Assembly: GCA_963740065.1 (NCBI GenBank) | Contig: CAVUCS010000004.1 | Span: forward strand, 62,001 to 126,000 | Origin: DASVDE01 sp963740065 | GTDB taxonomy: Bacteria > Actinomycetota > Thermoleophilia > Solirubrobacterales > 70-9 | Length of the DNA: 64,000 bases | Reading direction: 5' to 3' | Shown here: positions 27,243 to 34,433 of the stretch, piece by piece | Layout of the letters: every line of letters starts with the position of its first letter | Position numbering within the stretch: position 1 is the stretch's first letter | Notes under the pieces: generated by a model | What the model was told of the DNA's origin: nothing | Seen by the model: the letters and a program-made list of their open reading frames with translations, nothing else | Database searches by the model: none | Position numbers and translations under genes: made by a program

Positions 27243-28330
27243 CAGTCTCTGGGGCCGAGCACGGTGACGGTGTGGCCGAGCTCGCGGACCAGCGCGGCCG
27301 CGCGCCCAGCCCCCTCAGCCCCGGACACCCAGAGCGAGACCGCGCCGGAGTTCATATCCGGCGCCGGGTAGAGGGCCATGTCCTCAATGTTGACTCCGGC
27401 CTCGCCAAGCGCCAGGGCCAGTTCGGCGACCGTGCCGGGGCGGTTGGCGACGACGACGCGCAGCTCGTGCAACGGGCCCTCTCCCAGCTCGGCTTCGAGC
27501 AAGCCACGGCGATCGCCTCCGGCGGCGGCATGCCAGGAGACGACGGCGTCGCGGTTGCCGCGGCGGATCAGCTCAGCCGCTTCGCTCAGCCGCTCCGCGG
27601 CGGCATCGATCGCTTCGGCGACGGCTTCGCGGTTGGTCGAGAAGATGTCTCCCCAGATCGCCGGGTTGGAGCCGGCCACGCGGGTCGCGTCGCGGAAGCT
27701 CGGACCCACCTCGGGCATGCGTTCGGAGTCGCGAGTCAGCTCCTCCGCGGCCTGGGACGCGAGCACGTTGGCGAGCACATGGGGCAAGTGGCTGACTGTC
27801 GCCATCAGGCGGTCGTGGGTCTCGGCGTCGATCGCCTGCGGTCGGGCGCCCAAGTCGGCGACCGTGCGCTGAAGGCGGTCGTAGAGCATGCCGCCGGAGC
27901 GCTCGGTTGGGGTTAAGTACCAACGAGCCCCCTCGAAGAGGTCGGCGCGGGCGTTGTCGACACCGGCAGTTTCGGCGCCAGCCAAAGGGTGACCGCCGAT
28001 GAAGCGCTCGTCCTCGCCAAACCGCGCGACCAGCTGACGCTTGGTCGAGCCGGCGTCGGTGACTACCGCTTCGGGACCGCCGGCGGCGAGGGCGGCCTCG
28101 ACTTGCTCCGGCAGCGCCGCCACCGGCGCGGCGCAAAAGATGACCTCGGCGCCCTCGCAGGCCTCCGCGAGAGATTCGGCGGCGCGGTCGATCGCCCCCA
28201 GCTCAAGCGCGCGATCGAGGTTCACACGGGTCCGCCCCCAGCCGACGACCTCCGCCCCCTCCAACCGTCCCTTCGCGGCCAGCCCAATCGATCCACCGAT
28301 CAAGCCGACGCCTAGTACCGCGATCTTCAT
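27242..28330 (-). CDS. tyrA: Prephenate dehydrogenase with ACT domain
   Basis: Oxidatively decarboxylates prephenate on the way to tyrosine. The 362 residues comprise an NAD(P) Rossmann domain (AVLGVGLIGGSIGLAAK), the catalytic histidine region FIGGHPLAGAETAGVDNA near 120, MATVSHLPHVLANVLA near 185, and a C-terminal ACT domain from about 285 (RVVVANRPGTVAELALAL), which suggests feedback control by an aromatic amino acid. Overlaps the DAHP synthase gene by 4 bp and aroA by 1 bp. Confidence 0.94.
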   Translation of the reverse strand: MKIAVLGVGLIGGSIGLAAKGRLEGAEVVGWGRTRVNLDRALELGAIDRAAESLAEACEGAEVIFCAAPVAALPEQVEAALAAGGPEAVVTDAGSTKRQLVARFGEDERFIGGHPLAGAETAGVDNARADLFEGARWYLTPTERSGGMLYDRLQRTVADLGARPQAIDAETHDRLMATVSHLPHVLANVLASQAAEELTRDSERMPEVGPSFRDATRVAGSNPAIWGDIFSTNREAVAEAIDAAAERLSEAAELIRRGNRDAVVSWHAAAGGDRRGLLEAELGEGPLHELRVVVANRPGTVAELALALGEAGVNIEDMALYPAPDMNSGAVSLWVSGAEGAGRAAALVRELGHTVTVLGPRD

Positions 28331-29409
28331 CCCGGGCGCCGGTCTCGAACCGCTGTTGCCAGGCGGTCGAGCACCGTGACCGTCTGATCCCAGTCGATGC
28401 AGGCGTCGGTGATCGACTGGCCGTAGATCAAGTCTCCATCGCTTTCCAGGTCCTGGCGGCCGCCGACGAGGAAGGACTCGAGCATGACGCCGACAATCGC
28501 CTCGCTCCCGGCCGCGACCTGATCGGCAATTCCAGCCGTCGCCTCAATCTGGCGGTCCGGGTCCTTGCCGCTGTTGTCGTGAGACGCATCGATCACGACT
28601 CGCTCAGGCAGCCCGGCAGCGCTTAGCTTGGCGAGGGCGTCCGCCACCCCGGCGGCGTCGTAGTTGGGGGCGTTCTTGCCGCCGCGCAGAATCACGTGAC
28701 CGTCGGGATTGCCGGTCGTGTGCAGAATCGCCGGGATGCCGCTGTCGTCAATTCCGGCGAAGGCATGTGAGACGGCCGAAGCGCGAACCGCGTCGACCGC
28801 GACCTGGACATTGCCGTCGGTGCGGTTCTTAAAGCCGATCGGCATCGAGAGGCCGGAGCCGAGCTGGCGATGGATCTGGCTCTCGGTTGTGCGCGCGCCT
28901 ATCGCCCCCCAGGCGACCGCATCGGAGATGTACTGCGGCGTGATTGGGTCGAGGAACTCACAACCGATCGGCAGCCCCAGGTCCAACACTTCCAGCAGCA
29001 ACTCGCGGGCGACCCGCAGACCGTGGTTGACGTCGCCGGAGCCGTCGAGATGCGGATCGTTGATCAGACCCTTCCAGCCGGTCGTCGTGCGCGGCTTCTC
29101 AAAGTAGACGCGCATCGCAATCAGCAAGTCGTCGCCGAGCTCTCTCGCCTTCTCGCTCAACCGCCGCGCGTACTCCAGCGCCGCCTCCGGGTCGTGCACG
29201 CTGCAAGGCCCGACCACAACCAGCAACCGGTCGTCGCTGCCGTCGAGCACACCGACGACCGCCGCGCGGCCGCCAACAACCGCCTCGGTTCGCGCCTCGC
29301 CCAGCGGCAACTCCTCCAACAGCTTCAAGGGAGTGGCCAGCTCGACAACGCGCTCGATGCGCCGATCGCGCACACGATCTCGTGCCCCCTCTGTCGCCCC
29401 GATCATCAT
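28327..29409 (-). CDS. aroG: DAHP synthase, type I (AroFGH class)
   Basis: Condenses phosphoenolpyruvate and erythrose-4-phosphate to open the shikimate pathway. The sequence has the type I alpha blocks LLVVVGPCSVHDPEAAL, AMRVYFEKPRTTTGWKGL, GARTTESQIHRQLGSGLS and ITDACIDW near the C-terminus. The start is uncertain: ATG at 29409 gives 360 residues with GGAGAAAGG (29422-29430) upstream, while TTG at 29433 would add 8 and lies 10 nt after TAGGAT. Mycobacteria use a type II enzyme instead. The symbol could equally be aroF or aroH. Confidence 0.9.
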   Translation of the reverse strand: MMIGATEGARDRVRDRRIERVVELATPLKLLEELPLGEARTEAVVGGRAAVVGVLDGSDDRLLVVVGPCSVHDPEAALEYARRLSEKARELGDDLLIAMRVYFEKPRTTTGWKGLINDPHLDGSGDVNHGLRVARELLLEVLDLGLPIGCEFLDPITPQYISDAVAWGAIGARTTESQIHRQLGSGLSMPIGFKNRTDGNVQVAVDAVRASAVSHAFAGIDDSGIPAILHTTGNPDGHVILRGGKNAPNYDAAGVADALAKLSAAGLPERVVIDASHDNSGKDPDRQIEATAGIADQVAAGSEAIVGVMLESFLVGGRQDLESDGDLIYGQSITDACIDWDQTVTVLDRLATAVRDRRPG

Positions 29410-29685
29410 CTTCTTCTCGTCGCCTTTCTCCAAAACTCGGAAAATCCTACTTTCAGTGCGGTTCGGGACGCGAGAGCACGCGCGTGAACCGCGTGAGGGG
29501 AATGCCGGCGCCCGGACCGAGTGCTCTATGGGTGCGGCGCGATGCCGCAGCGGCCGGACGCCTAGCTAAATCGCCAGTAATAGGAGAAGCGGGCAGAGTC
29601 GAGCGCGACGCCGGAGGCGCAAATGCCGATCGCGGTGTGGCCCGTTCGCTTCACCTTGAAGGACTTTGTAGCAGGTGAAGCGTGC
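29410..29685 (-). other. 276-bp non-coding gap hisC-DAHP synthase
   Basis: This gap breaks an otherwise tight operon. It holds the hairpin just after hisC (29647-29682), a possible -10 TAGGAT (29444-29449, minus strand), and GC-rich segments such as 29525-29565 that could fold. I see no convincing leader peptide rich in Phe, Tyr or Trp codons, no T-box and no tRNA. Confidence 0.45.
29647..29682 (-). terminator. Hairpin just downstream of hisC
   Basis: Perfect 10-bp arms CGCTTCACCT (29647-29656) and AGGTGAAGCG (29673-29682) with a 16-nt loop begin 3 nt after the hisC stop. No T-run follows, so it is either a non-canonical terminator or an mRNA 3'-end stabiliser. Confidence 0.45.
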
Positions 29686-30780
29686 CTAGTCGAGCAGTTC
29701 GGCCAAAGCCGCAAGGAAGCGGTCGTTTTCCGCTGCAGTGCCGTAGGTGACTCGGATGTGACCGGGATCGCCGAGTGGCGTGCCCGGCCGGACGGCGATC
29801 TGGCGCTCGGCGAGACCGGCGACCACCTCCCCCTCGTCGGCTTCGCCCAGGTGGACCCAGGAAAAGTTGGCCTGTGTGTCGGAGGTCGCCAGACCCATCG
29901 AGCGCAGCTCCTCTTCGACGCGCAGGCGTTCGGCGATCGTGCCCTCGACCCGCTCGGTCACGTCATCCTGGTGCAGGATCGCCTCGGCGCCCGCCGCCTG
30001 GGCGAGGGCATTGACGCTGAACGGCTGGCGCACGGCGTCGATCGCGGCGCGGAACTTGGTCGAGCCGATCGCGTAGCCGACTCGCAGCCCGGCCAGCCCG
30101 TAGCACTTGCTGAAGGTGCGCAGGACGACCAGGTTGGGAAAATCGGAGAGCAGGTCGACGGTCGAATCGACGTCGTCGTTCGTCTGAAACTCAACGTAGG
30201 CCTCGTCGAGAGCGATGGTTACGTGGGAGGGGACCCGCTCGCAGAAGGCGGCAACCTCGGCTGCCGGCAGGTGGGTCCCGGTCGGGTTGTTGGGGTTACA
30301 GACCAGCAGCAGCTGAGTCGCCGCGGTGACCTCCGCCGCCATCGCGTCAAGGTCGTGGACATCTCCCTCCGCGAGTGGCACGCGCACCTCGCGGGCGCCG
30401 GTGAGCGCCGGCAGGTACGGGTACATCGAGAAGGCCGGCCAGGCGTAGAGGATTTCGTCGCCGGGCTCGCAGAGCGCCTCGGCGGCGGCAAGCAGAATTT
30501 CGCAGGAGCCGTTGCCGACGGCGATCCGTGCTGGTTCGGCGTCGTAGCGCTCGGCGATCCGCCGGCGCAGCAGAGTCGCGTCGGGATCCGGATAGCGGTT
30601 CATCGCCCCGGTGGCTGCCTCGATCGCTTCGATTACGGCCGGGTGCGGGGGAAAGGGCGACTCGTTGGAGGCGAGTTGGGCAATTCCCCCCGAGGCAATC
30701 GCCTCGGGTGCCTGTCCGGTCGGCACGCCTGCCTGGTAGCCCGGAATTCGGGCCAGCTTCTCCGCGAAGGTGACAGTCAT
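29686..30780 (-). CDS. hisC: Histidinol-phosphate / aromatic aminotransferase
   Basis: PLP-dependent class I/II aminotransferase of the HisC family, 364 residues. The PLP lysine is in LRTFSKCYGLAGLRVGYAIG (quoted in part: FSKCYGLAGLRVGYA), with CNPNNPTGTHLP near 180. It lies among aroH, DAHP synthase, tyrA and aroA rather than his genes. HisC proteins in such settings, as in the Bacillus trp-hisC-tyrA-aroE cluster, also transaminate phenylpyruvate or hydroxyphenylpyruvate, so a dual or purely aromatic role is likely here. Confidence 0.88.
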   Translation of the reverse strand: MTVTFAEKLARIPGYQAGVPTGQAPEAIASGGIAQLASNESPFPPHPAVIEAIEAATGAMNRYPDPDATLLRRRIAERYDAEPARIAVGNGSCEILLAAAEALCEPGDEILYAWPAFSMYPYLPALTGAREVRVPLAEGDVHDLDAMAAEVTAATQLLLVCNPNNPTGTHLPAAEVAAFCERVPSHVTIALDEAYVEFQTNDDVDSTVDLLSDFPNLVVLRTFSKCYGLAGLRVGYAIGSTKFRAAIDAVRQPFSVNALAQAAGAEAILHQDDVTERVEGTIAERLRVEEELRSMGLATSDTQANFSWVHLGEADEGEVVAGLAERQIAVRPGTPLGDPGHIRVTYGTAAENDRFLAALAELLD

Positions 30781-30805
30781 GAGAGCGATTGTGACGAAGC
30801 CCCAG

Positions 30806-31180
30806 CTACTGGGCGGCGTGAAGGTCCGAGCGCAAAGCCTGAGTCGCGCCCAGGTAAACGTGCGCCGTCGAGTGATCGGCGGCGGCGTAATAGTGGACCA
30901 TCACCCGAATCACGCGCGGCATCGCGCCGGGAACAGCGATTTCTCGTGCGCAGAGCAACGGCACCGAGTCGAGCCCGAGGTTGCGGGCTGCGACGGCGGG
31001 AAACTCGGCATCGAGGTCGTCGGTCGTTGTGAAGAGGCAACTGACCATCGCCTCGGCGCCGAGGTCGTTGCGGTCGATCAGCACGCGCATCAACTCTTCC
31101 GTCGCGGCAAGGATTGACTCGGCGTCATTGGCCTCCGCCTGCGCCGCTCCTCGAACCGCGAAAAGTCGCTCGTCGCTCAT
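30806..31180 (-). CDS. aroH: Chorismate mutase, AroH class
   Basis: Monofunctional AroH-type chorismate mutase (trimeric fold) converting chorismate to prephenate, the substrate of TyrA. The 124-residue protein begins LFAVRGAAQAEANDAESI with the conserved early Arg and Glu residues, followed by ELMRVLIDRN, CLFTTTDDLDAEFPA and HVYLGAT near the C-terminus. Overlaps the rluB stop by 4 bp and lies 25 bp from hisC. Confidence 0.92.
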   Translation of the reverse strand: MSDERLFAVRGAAQAEANDAESILAATEELMRVLIDRNDLGAEAMVSCLFTTTDDLDAEFPAVAARNLGLDSVPLLCAREIAVPGAMPRVIRVMVHYYAAADHSTAHVYLGATQALRSDLHAAQ

Positions 31181-31869
31181 CGACGCGAATCTTCCCAGAG
31201 CCGTGAGATCTCCTCACCGGACAGCAGACGGGACGCGCCTTCGGGGAGGTCGGCCAGGGCGATCGGGCCGAAGCGAACTCGACGCAGGGAGACGACGCGA
31301 TTACCCACCGCCTCGGCCATGCGGCGTACCTGCCGATTGCGACCTTCGCGCAGGACAATCTCCACCTCGCGCTTGCCGAGACGACGCACTTTCGCGGGCG
31401 CCGTCATCCCGTCTTCCAACTCAACCCCCCGCTCCAGCTTGCGCAAATCGTTCTCCGAGGGCGGGCGGCGCAGCTCCATCCGGTAGGCCTTCGGCACTTC
31501 GTAGCGGGGATGGGTGAGGCGGTTGGCCAACTCGCCGTCGTTGGTGAGCAGCAACAGGCCGGTCGAATCAGCATCGAGCCGCCCCACCGGATAGAGCCGC
31601 GCTTTCGAATCGACCAAGGTGACGACGGCGGGACGATCACCGGGCTCCTTGGCGGTAGAGACCACCCCCGCCGGCTTATTAACCGCCCAAACCTCCCGCG
31701 CCTCCGTCCCAACCAAGCTCCCATCCACACGCACCTCGTGTCCATCCACATCGCGCGCCGGGTCGGTGACAACCTCACCATCCACCGTCACCCGACCATT
31801 GGCAACAATCTTCTCCGCCTGCCTCCTCGAAGCAACGCCCCCATGGGCGAGGAACTTCGCCAAGCGCAC
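31177..31869 (-). CDS. rluB: Ribosomal large-subunit pseudouridine synthase RluB-type
   Basis: RsuA/RluB/E/F-family pseudouridine synthase, probably for 23S rRNA. The 230-residue protein has an N-terminal S4 domain (RLAKFLAHGGVASRRQAEKI) and the catalytic aspartate in PVGRLDADSTGLLLLTNDGE near 105. GTG start at 31869. The order scpA-scpB-rluB is conserved, but here a 121-bp gap with an inverted-repeat element separates scpB and rluB. Confidence 0.92.
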   Translation of the reverse strand: MRLAKFLAHGGVASRRQAEKIVANGRVTVDGEVVTDPARDVDGHEVRVDGSLVGTEAREVWAVNKPAGVVSTAKEPGDRPAVVTLVDSKARLYPVGRLDADSTGLLLLTNDGELANRLTHPRYEVPKAYRMELRRPPSENDLRKLERGVELEDGMTAPAKVRRLGKREVEIVLREGRNRQVRRMAEAVGNRVVSLRRVRFGPIALADLPEGASRLLSGEEISRLWEDSRR

Positions 31870-31871
31870 TA

Positions 31872-31986
31872 GCGAGCCGTCCCGGTAGGGGTGGAACGTC
31901 TTGTACTTTTTCCGGGCGACGGCCCTCGGACGACCATCCCCTGTCTTCGGAAAAAGTTAAGTGGAACCCCTACCGGGACGGCTCGC
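31872..31986 (+). repeat. Type A inverted-repeat element, copy 1 (scpB-rluB)
   Basis: Perfect 21-bp outer arms (31872-31892 and 31966-31986). Inside are the conserved cores GTGGAACGTCTTGTAC (31891-31906) and GTTAAGTGGAACCCC (31956-31970) and an inner ACTTTTTC / GAAAAAGT stem. The central loop is variable. It fills the intergenic space between two co-oriented genes. Confidence 0.85.
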
Positions 31987-31990
31987 TCGC

Positions 31991-32560
31991 TCACTCGGCT
32001 CGTTGTTCCCCGGCCTTCAACAGTCGCTCGCGCAACTCCCGTTCGTCCTCCGGCGTTGGATCGAATTTCGACGGATCCGGCAGCTGATCCAAGCCGGAGA
32101 GGCCGAAGAGGCGCTCGAAGAGTTCCGTCGTTTTGAAGATCGCGGCCCCGAATTGGGAGCGTCCAGACTCTTCGATCAGGCCGCGCTCAGCCAGCGTCTG
32201 CACCGCCGACTCCGAGGAGACGCCGCGAATGCGGGCGACCTCGGGGCGGGAAATCGGCTGCAGGTAGGCGACGATCGCCAGCGTCTCGGCCTGAGCCTGA
32301 GTCAGCGGCGGAGTGCGCGGCTTGGCCAGCAAGCGTCGCGCCGCCTCCTCGGCCTCCGGAGCGCTGGCGAGGGCGAAGCCGCCGGCGACCTCGCGGAGGA
32401 CCAGCCCTCGCTTCCCCTCGGTGAGGTCTTCGCGCAAGAGGTCAATTGCCTCCGCGACCTGGCCCTCCTTGGACTCGGTCGCCTCGACCAAGTCCGCGGC
32501 GCTGACCGGCTGCGGAGAGAGGAACAGCAACGCCTCGATCGTGCGGGCCAGGTCATTCAT
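31991..32560 (-). CDS. scpB: Segregation and condensation protein B
   Basis: ScpB is the winged-helix partner of the SMC-ScpA condensin complex in chromosome segregation. The 189-residue protein shows ARTIEALLFLSPQPVSAADL and the family block QAETLAIVAYLQPISRPEV (in part) plus GLIEESGRSQFGAAIFKTT. Its start overlaps scpA by 8 bp. Its stop lies 4 bp from the type A repeat element. Confidence 0.94.
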   Translation of the reverse strand: MNDLARTIEALLFLSPQPVSAADLVEATESKEGQVAEAIDLLREDLTEGKRGLVLREVAGGFALASAPEAEEAARRLLAKPRTPPLTQAQAETLAIVAYLQPISRPEVARIRGVSSESAVQTLAERGLIEESGRSQFGAAIFKTTELFERLFGLSGLDQLPDPSKFDPTPEDERELRERLLKAGEQRAE

Positions 32561-33287
32561 GGGTCGTCGTCACCTTCCTGATCTCGATCGGTCCAAGGGG
32601 CTCCGACTGCTCCCAGGTCACCTCTCCCTTTCGGTAAAGCTCCAACAGGGCGAAGAGGGTGACCGCCTGAGTCAGGCGATCCTCGTTGCCGAACTGCTCG
32701 TCGAAGTCGAAGTTGGAGCGGTGAGAGAGGGCATCGCGGAGGGCGCGCAAACGGCGCTCCAGGGAGACGGTCGGACGGATGTGACTGATGTCGACTTCCG
32801 GTGGCACCGTCAACAGGTCGCCGAGGGCAGTCCCCAACTGCTCTGGGTCGTAAGCGGCGATCGCCGCGTCCAGCGCGACGCGTCTCAGTTCTGACGGCAG
32901 CGGCGCCGAGCGGTAGAGGTAGCCGCGAGCGGCCTCGAAGCGCTCTTCCAGGGTCTCCGCCGCATCGCGGTAGCGGCGGTACTCGAGCAGCCGCGCAAGC
33001 AGCTCCTCGACCGCCTCCTCGGGGCCAAGCTCGTCGATCTCGTCTTCGGCGCCCGGCAACAGCAGGCGGGACTTCAACTCCAGCAGCGAGGCGATTAGGA
33101 CCAGGAACTCGGTCGCAACCTCCAGCTCCAACTCTCCCTCGCGCTCAAGGTGCTCGACATAGGCGACGACAACCTCGCCCAGCTCCAGTTCGAGCAGGCT
33201 CACCTCTTCGCGCAGGACGACCGCCATCAGCAGGTCGAACGGCCCCGCGAAAACGTCGAGGTCGAGATCCAGCTCAGCGACGGTCAC
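32553..33287 (-). CDS. scpA: Segregation and condensation protein A (kleisin)
   Basis: ScpA is the kleisin that bridges SMC heads. The 244-residue protein starts with the typical FAGPFDLLMAVVLREEVSLLELEL pattern (key residues GPFDLL) and is acidic and helical, with a C-terminal winged-helix-like block AVTLFALLELYRKGEVTWEQ. GTG at 33287 lies 6 nt after TAACTT, which overlaps the trpS stop, so a leaderless transcript is likely. Confidence 0.94.
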   Translation of the reverse strand: MTVAELDLDLDVFAGPFDLLMAVVLREEVSLLELELGEVVVAYVEHLEREGELELEVATEFLVLIASLLELKSRLLLPGAEDEIDELGPEEAVEELLARLLEYRRYRDAAETLEERFEAARGYLYRSAPLPSELRRVALDAAIAAYDPEQLGTALGDLLTVPPEVDISHIRPTVSLERRLRALRDALSHRSNFDFDEQFGNEDRLTQAVTLFALLELYRKGEVTWEQSEPLGPIEIRKVTTTHE

Positions 33288-33293
33288 AAGCTC

Positions 33294-33299
33294 AAGTTA
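33294..33299 (-). promoter_or_regulatory. -10 hexamer TAACTT, leaderless start of scpA
   Basis: TAACTT ends 6 nt before the scpA GTG; its first three bases are the TAA stop of trpS. Confidence 0.4.
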
Positions 33300-34295
33300 A
33301 CGCGGCGCGCCGATGCCCATGCGATCGCGCACATCGGCGAGCGTCTTGGCGGCGATCGCGCGCGCCTTCTCGGCGCCTTCGGCGAGCGTCGCTTCCAGCG
33401 CCGCTTCGTCGGGGCGGAGCTCCGCGTAGCGCTCGCGCACCGGGGCGAGCAGCTCGACTACGCCCTCGGCGACGGCCTTCTTGAAATCCCCGTAACCGGC
33501 GCCCTCGAACTCGCGCTCGATCTCAGCCGGGTCGGCCCCGCGGGCGACGGCGAGGACATCGATCAGGTTCGTGATGCCCGCCTTGTCTTCTCCGCGACGG
33601 ACCTCCCGACCGGAATCGGTAACCGCACTGCCCAGCTTCTTGCGAATCGCGTCGGGCTCGTCGAGGACGTAGACGGTGCCGGCTTCGGTGGCGCCGGTGG
33701 TCGACATCTTCCGCTCCGGCTCCTGCAGGTCCATGATCCGTGCGCCGACCTTGGGGATGCGGAACTCGGGCACGACCAGGGCCTCCCCGAAGCGCTCGTT
33801 AAAGCGGCGCGCAATCTCCCGCATCAGCTCGACGTGCTGGCGTTGGTCGTCGCCGACCGGAACCTCGGTCGCGCGATAGGCGAGCACATCGGCGGCCATC
33901 AGCACCGGATAAAAGAAAAGCGCCGCTGAGACCAGCTCGCGCTGGCGCGCCGACTTGTCCTTGAACTGATGCATCCGGTTGAGGTCGCCGTGGGCGGTGA
34001 CCGCGGAGAGCAGCCAGGTCAACTCGGTGTGCTCGCGGACGTCGGCCTGGCGAAAGAGGATGCAGCGGTCGGGGTCGAGGCCGGCAGCGAGCAAAATCGC
34101 GGTCGTGTCGTAGAGCCGCTCGCGCAACTCAGTCGGGTCGTAGGCGACCGAGATCGCGTGAAGATCGACAATGCAGAAGATCGCCGGGTCGCCCCGGTCC
34201 TGGGCCTCGACGTACTGGCGGATGGCGCCGATGTAGTTGCCGAGGTGCTTGCGGCCGGTCGGCTGGATGCCGGAGAAGATGATCGGGGCGCTCAC
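33297..34295 (-). CDS. trpS: Tryptophanyl-tRNA synthetase
   Basis: Class I aminoacyl-tRNA synthetase charging tRNA-Trp. The 332-residue protein has the HIGH-like TGRKHLGNYIGAIRQYV near 12 and the KMSTT signature loop RKMSTTGATEAG near 193. GTG start at 34295 with TAGGCT 7 nt upstream. A type A inverted repeat lies immediately beyond that promoter. It precedes scpA with a 9-nt gap. Confidence 0.95.
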   Translation of the reverse strand: MSAPIIFSGIQPTGRKHLGNYIGAIRQYVEAQDRGDPAIFCIVDLHAISVAYDPTELRERLYDTTAILLAAGLDPDRCILFRQADVREHTELTWLLSAVTAHGDLNRMHQFKDKSARQRELVSAALFFYPVLMAADVLAYRATEVPVGDDQRQHVELMREIARRFNERFGEALVVPEFRIPKVGARIMDLQEPERKMSTTGATEAGTVYVLDEPDAIRKKLGSAVTDSGREVRRGEDKAGITNLIDVLAVARGADPAEIEREFEGAGYGDFKKAVAEGVVELLAPVRERYAELRPDEAALEATLAEGAEKARAIAAKTLADVRDRMGIGAPR

Positions 34296-34302
34296 GGGGC
34301 GG

Positions 34303-34308
34303 AGCCTA
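34303..34308 (-). promoter_or_regulatory. -10 hexamer TAGGCT, near-leaderless start of trpS
   Basis: TAGGCT ends 7 nt before the trpS GTG and is the same hexamer as at metK. Its -35 region would fall inside the neighbouring type A repeat. Confidence 0.4.
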
Positions 34309-34312
34309 TTTC

Positions 34313-34433
34313 AGGGATCTATCCCGGGAGGGGTTCCGCTTAACTTTTTCGTGGATCAGCCTATGTAGCTGACGGCCTGAAGGATCGCGGCGAAAAAGTA
34401 CAAGACGTTCCACCCCGTCCGGGATAGATCCCT
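34313..34433 (-). repeat. Type A inverted-repeat element, copy 2 (trpS-MFS)
   Basis: Perfect 15-bp outer arms (34313-34327 and 34419-34433). It is in the opposite orientation to copies 1 and 3: GTGGAACGTCTTGTAC occurs on the minus strand at 34398-34413, and GTTAAGCGGAACCCC (one mismatch) at 34330-34344. The 3' end of the MFS gene runs into it, so its sequence encodes the last 25 or so residues and the stop codon. Confidence 0.85.

Noticed and set aside
29434..29600. tRNA gene or aromatic leader peptide before DAHP synthase
   Set aside because: No cloverleaf with a TTCGA-type arm could be assembled, and short frames there lack runs of Phe, Tyr or Trp codons.
29623..31032. 469-codon plus-strand open frame opposite hisC and aroH
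   Set aside because: Runs across two real minus-strand genes and their junction, with low-complexity composition and no recognisable domain.
31872..31986. Simple rho-independent terminator between scpB and rluB
   Set aside because: The T-run lies inside the stem rather than after it, and the sequence recurs with conserved asymmetric cores, so a repeat family explains it better; termination activity is still possible.
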